The notes beneath the pieces are model-generated. The model had not been told where the DNA came from and did not search any database. It was given only the letters and a program-made list of their open reading frames with translations. Positions 44,213 through 51,522 of a DNA stretch of 51,522 nucleotides are shown in pieces. A program made the translations under genes and the position numbers. The first letter of the stretch is position 1. The number at the start of each line of letters is the position of its first letter. Origin of the DNA: Rubrivivax sp. (GTDB lineage: Bacteria; Pseudomonadota; Gammaproteobacteria; Burkholderiales; Burkholderiaceae_C); assembly GCA_020848515.1 (NCBI GenBank), contig JADLIA010000136.1, positions 1 to 51,522 on the forward strand, written 5' to 3'.

Positions 44213-46654
44213 ATGGTTTCGACGCCACCACCACCGTCGCCTCATCGCCTCGCGCAGCAGGTGCGCGAGCGCTTCCTGCAGGTGCTCGACGCAGCCGTCA
44301 TCGAGCTGGGTGAGCGAATCCAGACTCATCTGACGGGCCAGGCGCAAGGCGGGATCCGCGGCGCGACGCTGGCCGACATGCAGCGTGCCATGGAGGCCGA
44401 GGCAGCGTTTCGGCGTGCGCGCACCGCCTGGGTGACGGCGGCACGGCGCCACTGGCGCGATGCACTGACGCAGATGACGGACAGCCGCGCCGCGCGTCGC
44501 AGTCTGCCGGGTGATCTGGGTCTGGTGGACGACGACAGTGTCGAGCGCAAGATCGCCGCCTCGCGACTGGGGGCGGCCGTGCAGGACGCTGCTGGCGCCG
44601 AATTCAACGATCTGCGGCTGCGCATGCAGGCGCTCGAGCGCAGCACCGACCTGCCGGCGCGCGACGTGCTGCGGCCCGACACCTTTGCACAGCAGTTGCT
44701 CAAGGCCTGGCGGGACGCCGGCCTGGATCGTCCGATGTGGGTACTGGTTCACCCGGAGATCCAGGCGGCAATGATCGAACGCTTGGTGCCACTCTACGGG
44801 CAGGCCAATGCTTTCCTGATCGAGCGCGGGGTGCTGGCCGAAATCGACCTGAAGGCGCTGGTGCGGCGTGGTGATGGCGATGCCGGGCCTGTCGCAGGTG
44901 CTCGAGCGTCGGCGGTTGCGGGTGCGCGCGATCGCGCAGCGCCCGGACCCGCGGAAGATGCCGCTTCCCGGGAATCGGGCGCGCGCTCAGGCGGTGCCGG
45001 ACTGTTCGGCGATGGCCGGTCGGCCCGTGGCGACGCGTTTACCACCCATGGCCGGGCCAATGCCGCGGATGACACCCAGACACCCGACGTGCGGCACTCC
45101 GCGCTGGCGCGCGCAGCCCAGGAAACCCGCATGATGACGGCCATCTCGCCCATGACGCGCGTACGGCAACGAGCGCAGGGCGTGCTGGGGCAGCTGCGGC
45201 GGCTGCTGACCGATCAGTTGGCGAACTTCGACCTGGCGGCGCCGGCAGAGCCACCTTCGCCGCCGTTGGCTCGCGCCATGGCCGAGGCGGCGCCTTTCGC
45301 AGTCACCGAGTTGCTGGACCGCAGCGACGCCGACGTCACCATCGTGCAACCCGTGGCCAGTGTCGACGCGGTGGCGACGCGTCTGCGCCAGCGAGCCACC
45401 GAGCTGAAGGCCAAGGCGGAGCGACCGAGCGAGAAGGCCACCATCGAGATCGTGGCCCTGATGTTCCAGGCCATCCTGGCCGAAGAGCGCATCGCGGCGG
45501 CGATCCGCGTCTGGTTCGCGCGCCTGCAGATTCCGGTGTTGCGGCTGGCGTTGGCCGAGCCGGACTTCTTCGCCTCCATCCAGCACCCGGCGCGCCAGTT
45601 GATCGACCGCATGGGTGCCTGCGCGCTGGGCTTCGACGCCGCGCAGGTCGGCGGCAGCCGCCTGGAGCGCGAGATCAAGCGCATCGTGCAGGTGATCGAG
45701 CAATACCCTGAAACCGGCCGCCGCGTCTACCAGCTGGTGCTGGAAGAGTTCAAGAAGTTTCTCGGTCGCTCACTGACCGAAGGCGGCTCCGCACAGCAGA
45801 TGGCGACGCTGGCGCAGCAGATCGAGCAGAAGGAAGCGCTGACCGTGCAGTACACCATCGAGCTGCGGCGCATGCTGGAGCCGGTGCCCGTGCCCGAGCC
45901 GGTGCGCGAGTTCCTGTTCCGCGTCTGGTGCGAGGTGCTGGCCATGGCCGCGGTGCGGCGCGGGCCGCAGGCGCCCGACACGCTGCGCTTCAAGCAGGCG
46001 GCGGCCGATCTGCTGTGGGCGGTCAGCCCCAAGGCCGACCGCAGCGAACGCGGCCGCGTGGTGCAGCAGCTGCCGACGCTGTTGCACGCCCTGCGCGAGG
46101 GCATGGAAGGCCTGGCGCTGTCGACCTCGGACCAGGATGCCCACATCAAGGTGCTGAACGACGCGGTGGTGCAGGCCTTCGTCTCGCGCGGCGAGGGCCT
46201 GTCGGCGGAGCGGCTGGCCGAGCTGTCGCGCAACCTGGCCGGTCTGGAAGACGTGGTCAGCGACGACGCCCAGGGCGACGTGCTGCTCGACCCGGGCGTG
46301 ATCGAGCTGATGTTCGGCGCCGAAGGCGACGCGCTGGAGGTGATTGCCAGCGGCGGCTCACAGCCCGGCGAGGGCATGCTGCACTGGGCCGGCGAGCTGG
46401 AGCTCGGGGCCTGGTTCACGCTCGACTACCTGGGCAGCGTGACCCAGGTGCAGTACGTGTGGCGCAGCAAGCGTGGCCAGCTGCACCTGTTCGGCGACGG
46501 CTCGGGCAAGAGCTACCTGGTGCAGACCTGGCGCCTGGCCTCGTACCTGCAGGCCGGCCTGCTGGTGCCGGTGGAGGACGAAACCCTGACCGTGCGCGCC
46601 ACGCGCGAAGCCCTGGCGCGGCTCAACGCCGAGCCCGATCGGCTGCTCAACTGA
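44213..46654 (+). CDS. DUF1631-family protein of unknown function
   Basis: An 813-residue cytoplasmic protein, largely helical, matching the DUF1631 family common in beta- and gammaproteobacteria. Recognisable parts are the N-terminal helical region (about 1-220), RVRQRAQGVLGQLRRLLTDQL near 320, the central ARLQIPVLRLALAEPDFF with HPARQLIDRMG near 445-475, and a C-terminal PilZ-like beta part (GELELGAWFTLDYLG ... QYVWRSKRGQLHLFGDGSGKSY, given by its ends) near 725-770. Residues about 225-300 are an Ala/Gly/Arg-rich low-complexity linker. No catalytic motif is visible. Any role in c-di-GMP binding through the C-terminus is speculation. Confidence 0.8.
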   Translation: MVSTPPPPSPHRLAQQVRERFLQVLDAAVIELGERIQTHLTGQAQGGIRGATLADMQRAMEAEAAFRRARTAWVTAARRHWRDALTQMTDSRAARRSLPGDLGLVDDDSVERKIAASRLGAAVQDAAGAEFNDLRLRMQALERSTDLPARDVLRPDTFAQQLLKAWRDAGLDRPMWVLVHPEIQAAMIERLVPLYGQANAFLIERGVLAEIDLKALVRRGDGDAGPVAGARASAVAGARDRAAPGPAEDAASRESGARSGGAGLFGDGRSARGDAFTTHGRANAADDTQTPDVRHSALARAAQETRMMTAISPMTRVRQRAQGVLGQLRRLLTDQLANFDLAAPAEPPSPPLARAMAEAAPFAVTELLDRSDADVTIVQPVASVDAVATRLRQRATELKAKAERPSEKATIEIVALMFQAILAEERIAAAIRVWFARLQIPVLRLALAEPDFFASIQHPARQLIDRMGACALGFDAAQVGGSRLEREIKRIVQVIEQYPETGRRVYQLVLEEFKKFLGRSLTEGGSAQQMATLAQQIEQKEALTVQYTIELRRMLEPVPVPEPVREFLFRVWCEVLAMAAVRRGPQAPDTLRFKQAAADLLWAVSPKADRSERGRVVQQLPTLLHALREGMEGLALSTSDQDAHIKVLNDAVVQAFVSRGEGLSAERLAELSRNLAGLEDVVSDDAQGDVLLDPGVIELMFGAEGDALEVIASGGSQPGEGMLHWAGELELGAWFTLDYLGSVTQVQYVWRSKRGQLHLFGDGSGKSYLVQTWRLASYLQAGLLVPVEDETLTVRATREALARLNAEPDRLLN

Positions 46655-46655
46655 C

Positions 46656-46762
46656 CCTGGTGCAGTGTTTCGCGCCGTCAGGCACTTATTGCGAGCCGCG
46701 CCTTGCCGCAAGCTTTTTTCTGGTTTTTGTAAGTGCCTGACGGCGCGAAACACTGCACCAGG
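46656..46762. repeat. Perfect 33-bp inverted repeat with 41-base spacer
   Basis: The left arm (46,656-46,688, starting CCTGGTGCAGTGTTTCGCGC) is the exact reverse complement of the right arm (46,730-46,762, ending GAAACACTGCACCAGG). The spacer contains a smaller TTGCG/CGCAA hairpin and two T-runs. It starts one base after the DUF1631 stop and ends 17 bases before the convergent dprA stop. It could terminate both transcripts, or be a small non-coding mobile element. Confidence 0.9.
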
Positions 46763-46779
46763 TTGTAAGCGGGTTCGCG

Positions 46780-48003
46780 TCAGCCCCGCCCCAGACGCTG
46801 GAACAGCCCGCCGGGCAGGCGGCCGAGCTGGCCGGCCAGCTCAAGCTCCAGCAACCGCGCCTGCAGGGTGGCGGTGTCCAGCCCGGTGCGGGCCTGCAGG
46901 GCGTCCAGGCTCACCGGGTCGGCGCCGAGTGCCCGCAGCAGCTCCGGATAAGGGTCATGCTGGCCTTCAGGCGCCGCCGTTGCAGCGCCAGCAGCTTCGG
47001 TTTCGATAGCGCCTGTGGGCCATGGCCAGCGCAGCTCCTCCAGCACGTCCTGTGCGGTTTCGACCAGCTTGGCGCCCTGGCGGATCAGCGCGTGGCAGCC
47101 GCGCGACTGCGGGCTGTGGATGGAGCCCGGAATGGCGAACACCTCCTTGCCCTGTTCGCTGGCCAGGCGGGCGGTGATCAGCGAGCCGGACTGCAAGGCC
47201 GCCTCCACCACCAGCGTGCCCTGGCTCAGTCCCGAAATCAGCCGGTTGCGCCGGGGAAAGTTGGGCGGCAGCGGCGGTGTGCCGAGCGGGTATTCGCTCA
47301 GGATCAGTCCCTGGCGCACGATGCGGTGCGCCAGCTCGCGGTGCCGGCGCGGGTAGACGCGATCGATGCCGGTGCCCACCACCGCGATGGTGGCCGGGCC
47401 CTGCGCGGGCGGTGGCGCGCCCTCCAGCGCCCCTTCGTGCGCCGCGCCGTCGATGCCCAGCGCCAACCCCGACACCACGCACACGCCCTGGGCTGCCAGC
47501 GCGCGCGCGAACTGGCGCGCGTTGGTCGCGCCCTGAGGCGTGGGGTTGCGGCTGCCGACCACCGCCAGGGCCCGCGTCGGCCAGCCATCAGCTACAACAT
47601 CAATAGCTGTCGGCGCAGACGGAGTGGGCGTGGAAGCCGTATGGGCTGCCCCGTTCGGCGGGTGCAGCCGGCCCATGAGGTAGAGCAGGCAGGGCGGATC
47701 TTCGATGGTCAGCAGGGCGGCCGGGTAGGCGGGGTCGCCGAGGGTGACGATGCGGCGCGGCACACCGTCTTCGGCCGCGTCCAGCCAGTCCAGCGTGGCC
47801 TGCAACTGGGCTGCCAGGTTGTCGGGCGGCTGCGCCAGCGCGCTGGCCTGGGCCGGGCTCAGCAACTGGCGCCAGGCGGCGGGGGACTGGGCGAAGATCA
47901 GCGGGGGCAGGCCAAAGGCCGCCAGCAGGCGCCGGGCGCCGTCGTTGCCGATGCCGGGCGTCAGGCTCAGTCGCAGCCAGGCCTCGAGTTCCTGCCGGTC
48001 CAT
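46780..48003 (-). CDS. dprA: DNA-processing protein DprA
   Basis: A 407-residue protein that loads RecA on incoming single-stranded DNA during transformation. The extended Rossmann fold is intact: VVGSRNPTPQG (148-158), VVSGLALGIDGAAHEGAL near 178-195, NFPRRNRLISGLS near 245 and GSLITARLASEQGKEVFAIPG near 268. The C-terminal winged-helix (DML1-like) domain starts about 350. Two segments look inserted: residues about 118-140 (TPTPSAPTAIDVVADG) and about 332-346 (AIETEAAGAATAAPE), each encoded by a copy of the dispersed repeat. Both fall in linkers outside the core, so function is probably kept. Confidence 0.94.
   Translation of the reverse strand: MDRQELEAWLRLSLTPGIGNDGARRLLAAFGLPPLIFAQSPAAWRQLLSPAQASALAQPPDNLAAQLQATLDWLDAAEDGVPRRIVTLGDPAYPAALLTIEDPPCLLYLMGRLHPPNGAAHTASTPTPSAPTAIDVVADGWPTRALAVVGSRNPTPQGATNARQFARALAAQGVCVVSGLALGIDGAAHEGALEGAPPPAQGPATIAVVGTGIDRVYPRRHRELAHRIVRQGLILSEYPLGTPPLPPNFPRRNRLISGLSQGTLVVEAALQSGSLITARLASEQGKEVFAIPGSIHSPQSRGCHALIRQGAKLVETAQDVLEELRWPWPTGAIETEAAGAATAAPEGQHDPYPELLRALGADPVSLDALQARTGLDTATLQARLLELELAGQLGRLPGGLFQRLGRG
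46985..47010 (-). repeat. Dispersed repeat inside dprA, linker before the C-terminal domain
   Basis: GCGCCAGCAGCTTCGGTTTC followed by GATAGC fits the family consensus GCGCC-n3-AGCT with a later ATAG. In frame in dprA. Confidence 0.5.
47590..47632 (+). repeat. Dispersed repeat inside dprA, before the Rossmann core
   Basis: AGCTACAACATCAATAGCTG followed by TCGGCGCAGAC and GTGGGCG is the plus-orientation family form. It encodes residues about 124-137, which have no counterpart that I know of in other DprA proteins. Confidence 0.6.
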
Positions 48004-48031
48004 GGCGGGGCGGGCGTGGCCGCCGCTCCGG

Positions 48032-49330
48032 TCAGTTCGGGTTGACCAGCTTGTCGCCGACCTGCACCGGGTTGGTGATTTCCATCACCAGCACGTAGGA
48101 GACGCGCTCGAACGGACGGAACACCATGGCGATGCCGTTGCGCTCGTCGGGCAGCTTCATCAGGCCGCGCGCCTCGTCGGTCTTGTCCACCAGCTTCGGT
48201 CCGGTGCTCAGCAGCGCCAGCACATGACCGCTTTCGATGCCGTCCTGCAGGCCCTTGTTGATCACCACCACCTGGTTCTGGCCGGCGTAGCGCACCGCGC
48301 TGCCCGGCACGGCGACCACGCGCGCGTCCACCGGCACCTCGGGCACGCGCGGCACGTAGTTGCGGTACTCGCGCGGCGGCTCGGGCAGCAGGCGGTCGCC
48401 GGCGCGCATTTCTTCCTTGCTGCTGATCACGTCGACCGTGGCGGGCACGGGCAGGGCGCGCGGCTGCGGGGCGGCGGCGCGGCGCGGTTCGGTCTGCACT
48501 TCGCCGTTGGCGGGCCAGCGCGTGGGGCGCACGGCGGGCGCCGCGCCGGCGTCTTCTTCGGCTTCGGATTCGCCCCGCACCAGGGTGGCCTGACCGACGT
48601 AGTGGCCTTCGTAGCCCAGGGTTTCGTCGGTCACCGGGTCTTTCAGCGGCTTGGCATTGCGGAACACGCGGAATTCGGTGGGGTCGCCCGCCTGTTTCAG
48701 CAGGGGGGCATCGGCGGGCCCGCGCACGTAGGCGCGGTCGCCCTTGGCCACCAGCACGCGGCTCTGGTTGGCCAGCGCGACGATGCGGGGTGCGCGCTGG
48801 AAGCTGTCGTCGTCGACCACCAGCGGCTCGGTCAGGAAGGGCTCGATCAGGTGCGGCTCCAGCGTGGGCAGCGGGCCGGTGCCCAGCATCTCGATGCGGT
48901 TGCGCGGCGACACCCGCACGGTGTCACCGACTTCGCCGTCGGCGCCGCGGCGCGCGCGCAGGAAGGCGCGGTCGCCCAGGCGCTCCAGGTACAGCTGCTG
49001 GCCTGGGTAGATCAGGTGCGGGTTGCGGATGTCCTGCAGGTTCATGCCCCACAGCTCGGGCCAGCGCCAGGGCGACTTCAGGAACAGGCTGGAGATGCGC
49101 CACAAGGTGTCGCCGCGGCGCACCGTGTACTGGTCGGGCGCGTCGGGCGCCAGCGCCGACAGCGGCACGCCCTGCGCCGCCACCTGCTGGGCGGTGGCGC
49201 GCTGCGCCGGCGTCACCGGCAGGCGTGAGGCCGACTGCGCGGCGGCGGGCGGGACGCTGAGCACGGCCGCCGTCAGCAGGCCGAGGGGCGCGATCAGTGC
49301 GCGCGTGGCACCAGGAAAAGTGTGTTTCAT
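48032..49330 (-). CDS. Exported LysM-domain protein
   Basis: A 432-residue secreted protein. MKHTFPGATRALIAPLGLL starts a signal peptide ending about AAAQ (residue 32). A single LysM domain follows (about 67-118: YTVRRGDTLWRISSLFLKSP to HLIYPGQQLYL), which binds peptidoglycan glycan chains. The remaining 300 residues are beta-rich without a catalytic motif that I recognise, and include an acidic/Pro-rich stretch near 260-300. The gene between dprA and def is conserved in betaproteobacteria in my memory; the products are annotated only as LysM proteins. The ATG at 49,330 was chosen because it begins a normal signal peptide. Confidence 0.88.
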   Translation of the reverse strand: MKHTFPGATRALIAPLGLLTAAVLSVPPAAAQSASRLPVTPAQRATAQQVAAQGVPLSALAPDAPDQYTVRRGDTLWRISSLFLKSPWRWPELWGMNLQDIRNPHLIYPGQQLYLERLGDRAFLRARRGADGEVGDTVRVSPRNRIEMLGTGPLPTLEPHLIEPFLTEPLVVDDDSFQRAPRIVALANQSRVLVAKGDRAYVRGPADAPLLKQAGDPTEFRVFRNAKPLKDPVTDETLGYEGHYVGQATLVRGESEAEEDAGAAPAVRPTRWPANGEVQTEPRRAAAPQPRALPVPATVDVISSKEEMRAGDRLLPEPPREYRNYVPRVPEVPVDARVVAVPGSAVRYAGQNQVVVINKGLQDGIESGHVLALLSTGPKLVDKTDEARGLMKLPDERNGIAMVFRPFERVSYVLVMEITNPVQVGDKLVNPN

Positions 49331-49473
49331 TGTTTTGCCGGGGGCAGCTGCCAACTTGACAAGTCACCGGACATTCTGCATTCAAGCCCTTGATCCGGCA
49401 ACGAAATCACTCACCCGAGGCAGCGCGAACTGCGAAAAGTAGCGAAAATCGCCACATCCGAGGCAAGAATTCC
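49331..49473. promoter_or_regulatory. Divergent promoter region of the LysM gene and def
   Basis: 143 bases between divergent starts. It contains the 11-bp palindrome ACTTG-A-CAAGT (49,354-49,364), which includes TTGACA as a possible -35 hexamer; no convincing -10 is paired with it. GAGG before the ATG at 49,474 is the def ribosome-binding site. Confidence 0.4.
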
Positions 49474-50004
49474 ATGGCCCAGCTTCCCATTCTCCGTTAC
49501 CCCGACCCGCGCCTGCACAAGGTGGCTCGCCCGGTGCAGGTGGTCGATGCGCGCGTGCAGGCGCTGATCGACGACATGTTCGAGACCATGTACGCCGCCA
49601 AGGGCATCGGCCTGGCGGCCACCCAGGTCGACGTGCACGAGCGGCTGATCGTGATCGACGTGTCGGAAGAGCGCAACCAGCGCCTGGTGCTGATCAACCC
49701 CGAGTTGCTGTGGGCCAGCGAGCAGCGCGTGCGCGGCGAGGAGGGCTGCCTGTCGGTGCCCGGCATCTACGACGGCGTCGAGCGCGCCGAGCGCGTGCGT
49801 GTGCGCGCGCTGGACGCGGCCGGCGAGGCGCGCGAGATCGAGGCCGAGGGCCTGCTGGCGGTGTGCATCCAGCATGAGATGGACCACCTGCTCGGCAAGG
49901 TGTTCGTCGAATACCTGTCGCCGCTCAAGCGCGGCCGCATCAAGACCAAACTGCTGAAAGCCGAGCGACAGGAAAAAGCCGACCAGGCGCGGGTGCCGGC
50001 GTGA
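49474..50004 (+). CDS. def: Peptide deformylase
   Basis: A 176-residue metalloenzyme that removes the formyl group from nascent proteins. All three motifs are present: GIGLAATQ (44-51), EGCLS with metal ligand Cys92, and QHEMDHL with His134 and His138 as ligands and Glu135 as catalytic base. The length is normal for class I enzymes. The ATG at 49,474 starts the conserved [14 protein letters not shown]; an in-frame upstream start lacks support. Its partner function, formylation by Fmt, is encoded just downstream, as in most bacteria; a small lipoprotein gene lies between them. Confidence 0.97.
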   Translation: MAQLPILRYPDPRLHKVARPVQVVDARVQALIDDMFETMYAAKGIGLAATQVDVHERLIVIDVSEERNQRLVLINPELLWASEQRVRGEEGCLSVPGIYDGVERAERVRVRALDAAGEAREIEAEGLLAVCIQHEMDHLLGKVFVEYLSPLKRGRIKTKLLKAERQEKADQARVPA

Positions 50005-50546
50005 GCGCCCACTGCGCGGCAAAGGCTGATGCATTCGTCATCCGGCGTGTCCTGAAGGCCTTGCCGGCGGCGCTTGGGGCGCTGCTGCTGGGGGCTTGTG
50101 CGGCGCTGCTCAACCCGGATCGGGTGGCGCCCGGCACCCCGGCGGCGCAGGTGCTGCAGCGCCTGGGTCCGCCCACGGCGCGCTACCCGGCCACGGCCCA
50201 GGCGGGCGAGCGCTGGCAGTATTCGCAGCAACCGGCCGGCCGCCAGGTGTTCAATCTGGACCTGGACGCCCAGGGCCGCGTGGTGCGCGTCGAGCAGGCG
50301 CTCAGCGAAGCGCGGTTTGGCCAGCGCATCCAGCCCGACCGCTGGACGCGCGAGGACGTGCTGCGCGAATACGGCCGGCCGGCCCAGGTGACGGCGGTGC
50401 ACCGGTTCGACGGCGACATCTGGGTCTGGCGCTACCTGGACGGGCCGACCTGGCGCCTGCTGTTCATCGACATCGACCGCGCCGGCGTGGTGCGCGGCTG
50501 GTCCGCCGGCGACGAAAACCTGCCCGACCCGCCCGAGCCGCGCTGA
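50001..50546 (+). CDS. Small lipoprotein, BamE/OmlA-like layout
   Basis: A 181-residue predicted lipoprotein. The hydrophobic core [14 protein letters not shown] gives a lipobox LGAC (Cys33). The mature part is a tandem of short segments of the kind seen in BamE/OmlA proteins: [19 protein letters not shown], then RWQYSQQ and [13 protein letters not shown], and again [14 protein letters not shown] with [10 protein letters not shown]. This suggests two related repeats and a role at the outer membrane, but the match to BamE proper is weak. It starts with GTG at 50,001, overlapping the def stop (GTGA), so it is translated with def. Confidence 0.72.
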   Translation: MSAHCAAKADAFVIRRVLKALPAALGALLLGACAALLNPDRVAPGTPAAQVLQRLGPPTARYPATAQAGERWQYSQQPAGRQVFNLDLDAQGRVVRVEQALSEARFGQRIQPDRWTREDVLREYGRPAQVTAVHRFDGDIWVWRYLDGPTWRLLFIDIDRAGVVRGWSAGDENLPDPPEPR

Positions 50547-50560
50547 CCGTTCCGTGCCAT

Positions 50561-50612
50561 TGAATCGCCACCAAAGCGCCAACCCGCCAGCGCCAAAAGC
50601 TATCGAAACATG
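50561..50612 (-). repeat. Dispersed repeat abutting the fmt start codon
   Basis: AGCGCCAAAAGCTATCGAAA and ATGAG with upstream CCAAAGCGCCAACCCGCC match the family in minus orientation. It occupies the whole leader of fmt up to and including the start ATG. Confidence 0.6.
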
Positions 50613-51522
50613 AGCATGCGCGTGATCTTTGCCGGCACCCCCGAGTTTGCCCGCGTGGCCCTGCAGGCGCTGCTGGCGGCCGGGTTCGAGGTGCCGCTGG
50701 TGCTGACCCAGCCCGACCGCCCGGCCGGCCGCGGCATGAAGCTGCAGGCCTCGCCGGTCAAGCAGCTGGCGCTGCAGCACGGCATCGCCGTCGCCCAGCC
50801 GCGCAGCCTGCGCCTGGACGGCAAGTACCCCGAAGACGCCGCCGCCGCCCGCGCGGCCCTGCGCGCCGCCCGCGCCGACGCGATGGTGGTGGCCGCCTAC
50901 GGGCTGATCCTGCCGCAGTGGGTGCTGGATGACATGAGCACCGCCGGGCCGCCCCAAGGTGCGAGCGCCCCCTCGGGGGGCAGCGCAACAGGCGCAGCCG
51001 TGGAGCGTGGGGGCCGTGACCCGAGCACCGCCGGGCCGCCCCAAGGTGCGAGCGCCCCCTCGGCGGGCAGCGCCACCGGCCAGGCCTTCGGTTGCCTCAA
51101 CATCCATGCCTCGCTGCTGCCGCGCTGGCGCGGCGCGGCGCCGATCCATCGCGCCATCGAGGCCGGCGACGCGCAGACCGGCGTCACCATCATGCAGATG
51201 GACGCCGGCCTGGACACCGGCGACATGCTGCTGGCGCAGGCGCTGCCGATCGGCCCGCGCACCACCACCGCCAGCCTGCACGACGAACTGGCGGCGCTGG
51301 GCGGGCAGCTGATCGTGCAGGCGCTGCAGCAGGCCGCGCAGGGTCGCCTGCGGCCGACGCCGCAGCCGGCCGAGGGCGTTTGCTACGCCCACAAGATCGA
51401 CAAGCACGAGGCCGCCATCGACTGGCACCAGCCGGCGGCACAGATCGAGCGGCGCATCCGCGCCTTCGACCCCTTCCCCGGCGCCAGCAGCCAGCTGGGC
51501 GACACCGTGGTCAAGCTGTGGA
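50610..51522 (+). CDS. fmt: Methionyl-tRNA formyltransferase with in-frame repeat insertion (cut by right edge)
   Basis: Fmt transfers a formyl group from 10-formyltetrahydrofolate to Met-tRNA(fMet). The N-terminus [28 protein letters not shown] near 37, and the catalytic loop [20 protein letters not shown] (Asn164, His166) with [14 protein letters not shown] are normal; about 304 residues are visible, to within the linker to the C-terminal domain. Unusual is residues about 109-157, where two 19-residue copies ([19 protein letters not shown] and a one-residue variant) joined by a ten-residue spacer lie between the [10 protein letters not shown] strand and the catalytic CLNIH loop. Other Fmt proteins have only a few residues there. 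The frame stays open, so the enzyme is probably functional with an extra surface loop. Confidence 0.93.
   Translation, partial: MSMRVIFAGTPEFARVALQALLAAGFEVPLVLTQPDRPAGRGMKLQASPVKQLALQHGIAVAQPRSLRLDGKYPEDAAAARAALRAARADAMVVAAYGLILPQWVLDDMSTAGPPQGASAPSGGSATGAAVERGGRDPSTAGPPQGASAPSAGSATGQAFGCLNIHASLLPRWRGAAPIHRAIEAGDAQTGVTIMQMDAGLDTGDMLLAQALPIGPRTTTASLHDELAALGGQLIVQALQQAAQGRLRPTPQPAEGVCYAHKIDKHEAAIDWHQPAAQIERRIRAFDPFPGASSQLGDTVVKLW
50936..51073 (+). repeat. Two direct repeat copies inside fmt
   Basis: Copy 1 spans 50,936-50,986 and copy 2 51,023-51,073, 87 bases (29 codons) apart. The 51-base copies differ at one position (G at 50,977, C at 51,064). Each starts GAGCACCGCCGGGCCGCCCC and contains GCGCCCCCTCGG. 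I recognise the GCCGGGCCGCCCCAAGG...CCCCCTCGG form as a dispersed intergenic repeat of Comamonadaceae. Confidence 0.85.

Noticed and set aside
44870-45130. A frameshift in the DUF1631 gene
   Set aside because: Composition becomes low-complexity, but family motifs before and after are in the same frame, so a variable linker explains it.
46656-46762. Insertion sequence ends or an integron attC site
   Set aside because: No transposase or integrase frame is enclosed, no target duplication is clear, and attC core sites are not seen.
50936-51073. A CRISPR array or frameshifted pseudogene in fmt
   Set aside because: There are only two direct copies, with no regular spacer series, and the reading frame is open throughout with both flanks coding for conserved Fmt.

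Overview
The window reads as chromosomal DNA of a high-GC betaproteobacterium, most likely a member of the Comamonadaceae (Acidovorax/Ottowia-like). The reasons are the dprA - LysM protein - def - fmt block, yajC-secD-secF, glnE/yhdP, an aerobic fused indolepyruvate ferredoxin oxidoreductase, and small dispersed intergenic repeats that I associate with this family. Family placement is inference. I saw no tRNA, rRNA, CRISPR array, transposase or phage gene.

Layout. 1-5,467: transketolase (cut by the left edge), a PaaI-type thioesterase, free methionine-R-sulfoxide reductase, a secreted zinc phospholipase/nuclease-like protein and an FGGY sugar kinase. 5,661-14,639: an aromatic catabolic island. 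A NahR-type LysR regulator diverges from a three-gene Rieske oxygenase set resembling salicylate 5-hydroxylase (large subunit, small subunit, ferredoxin). A XylR/DmpR-class sigma-54 activator then diverges from an extradiol dioxygenase, a BphD-type hydrolase and a flavin monooxygenase resembling 2-hydroxybiphenyl 3-monooxygenase. A well-formed sigma-54 promoter with upstream palindromes sits before the dioxygenase. Together the two halves could take 2,2'-dihydroxybiphenyl-like phenols to salicylate and then gentisate, or 2-hydroxybiphenyl to benzoate. The oxygenase reductase, gentisate cleavage and the hydroxypentadienoate steps are not in the window.

14,792-27,764: murU-pepP (peptidoglycan recycling sugar and X-Pro peptidase), a rhombosortase, glnE (nitrogen control of glutamine synthetase), divergent yhdP (envelope lipid transport), a nitrilase-family amidase and a membrane PAS sensor kinase, the last three translationally coupled. 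27,814-40,685: amino-acid catabolism units with their own regulators: LysR/omega-transaminase, dadA/Lrp, Lrp/indolepyruvate oxidoreductase. Between them lie a lipoprotein lipase, a FixJ-type response regulator that may be the separated partner of the kinase, mltA and small envelope proteins.

40,910-51,522: core functions: yajC-secD-secF protein export, a DUF1631 protein, dprA, a LysM protein, def, a small lipoprotein and fmt (cut by the right edge). The most unusual local signals are a two-copy repeat inserted in frame in fmt, a 33-bp perfect inverted repeat after the DUF1631 gene, a family of short repeats that also enters coding sequence (murU, dprA, a lipoprotein leader), and symmetric operator arrays before the two Lrp genes.
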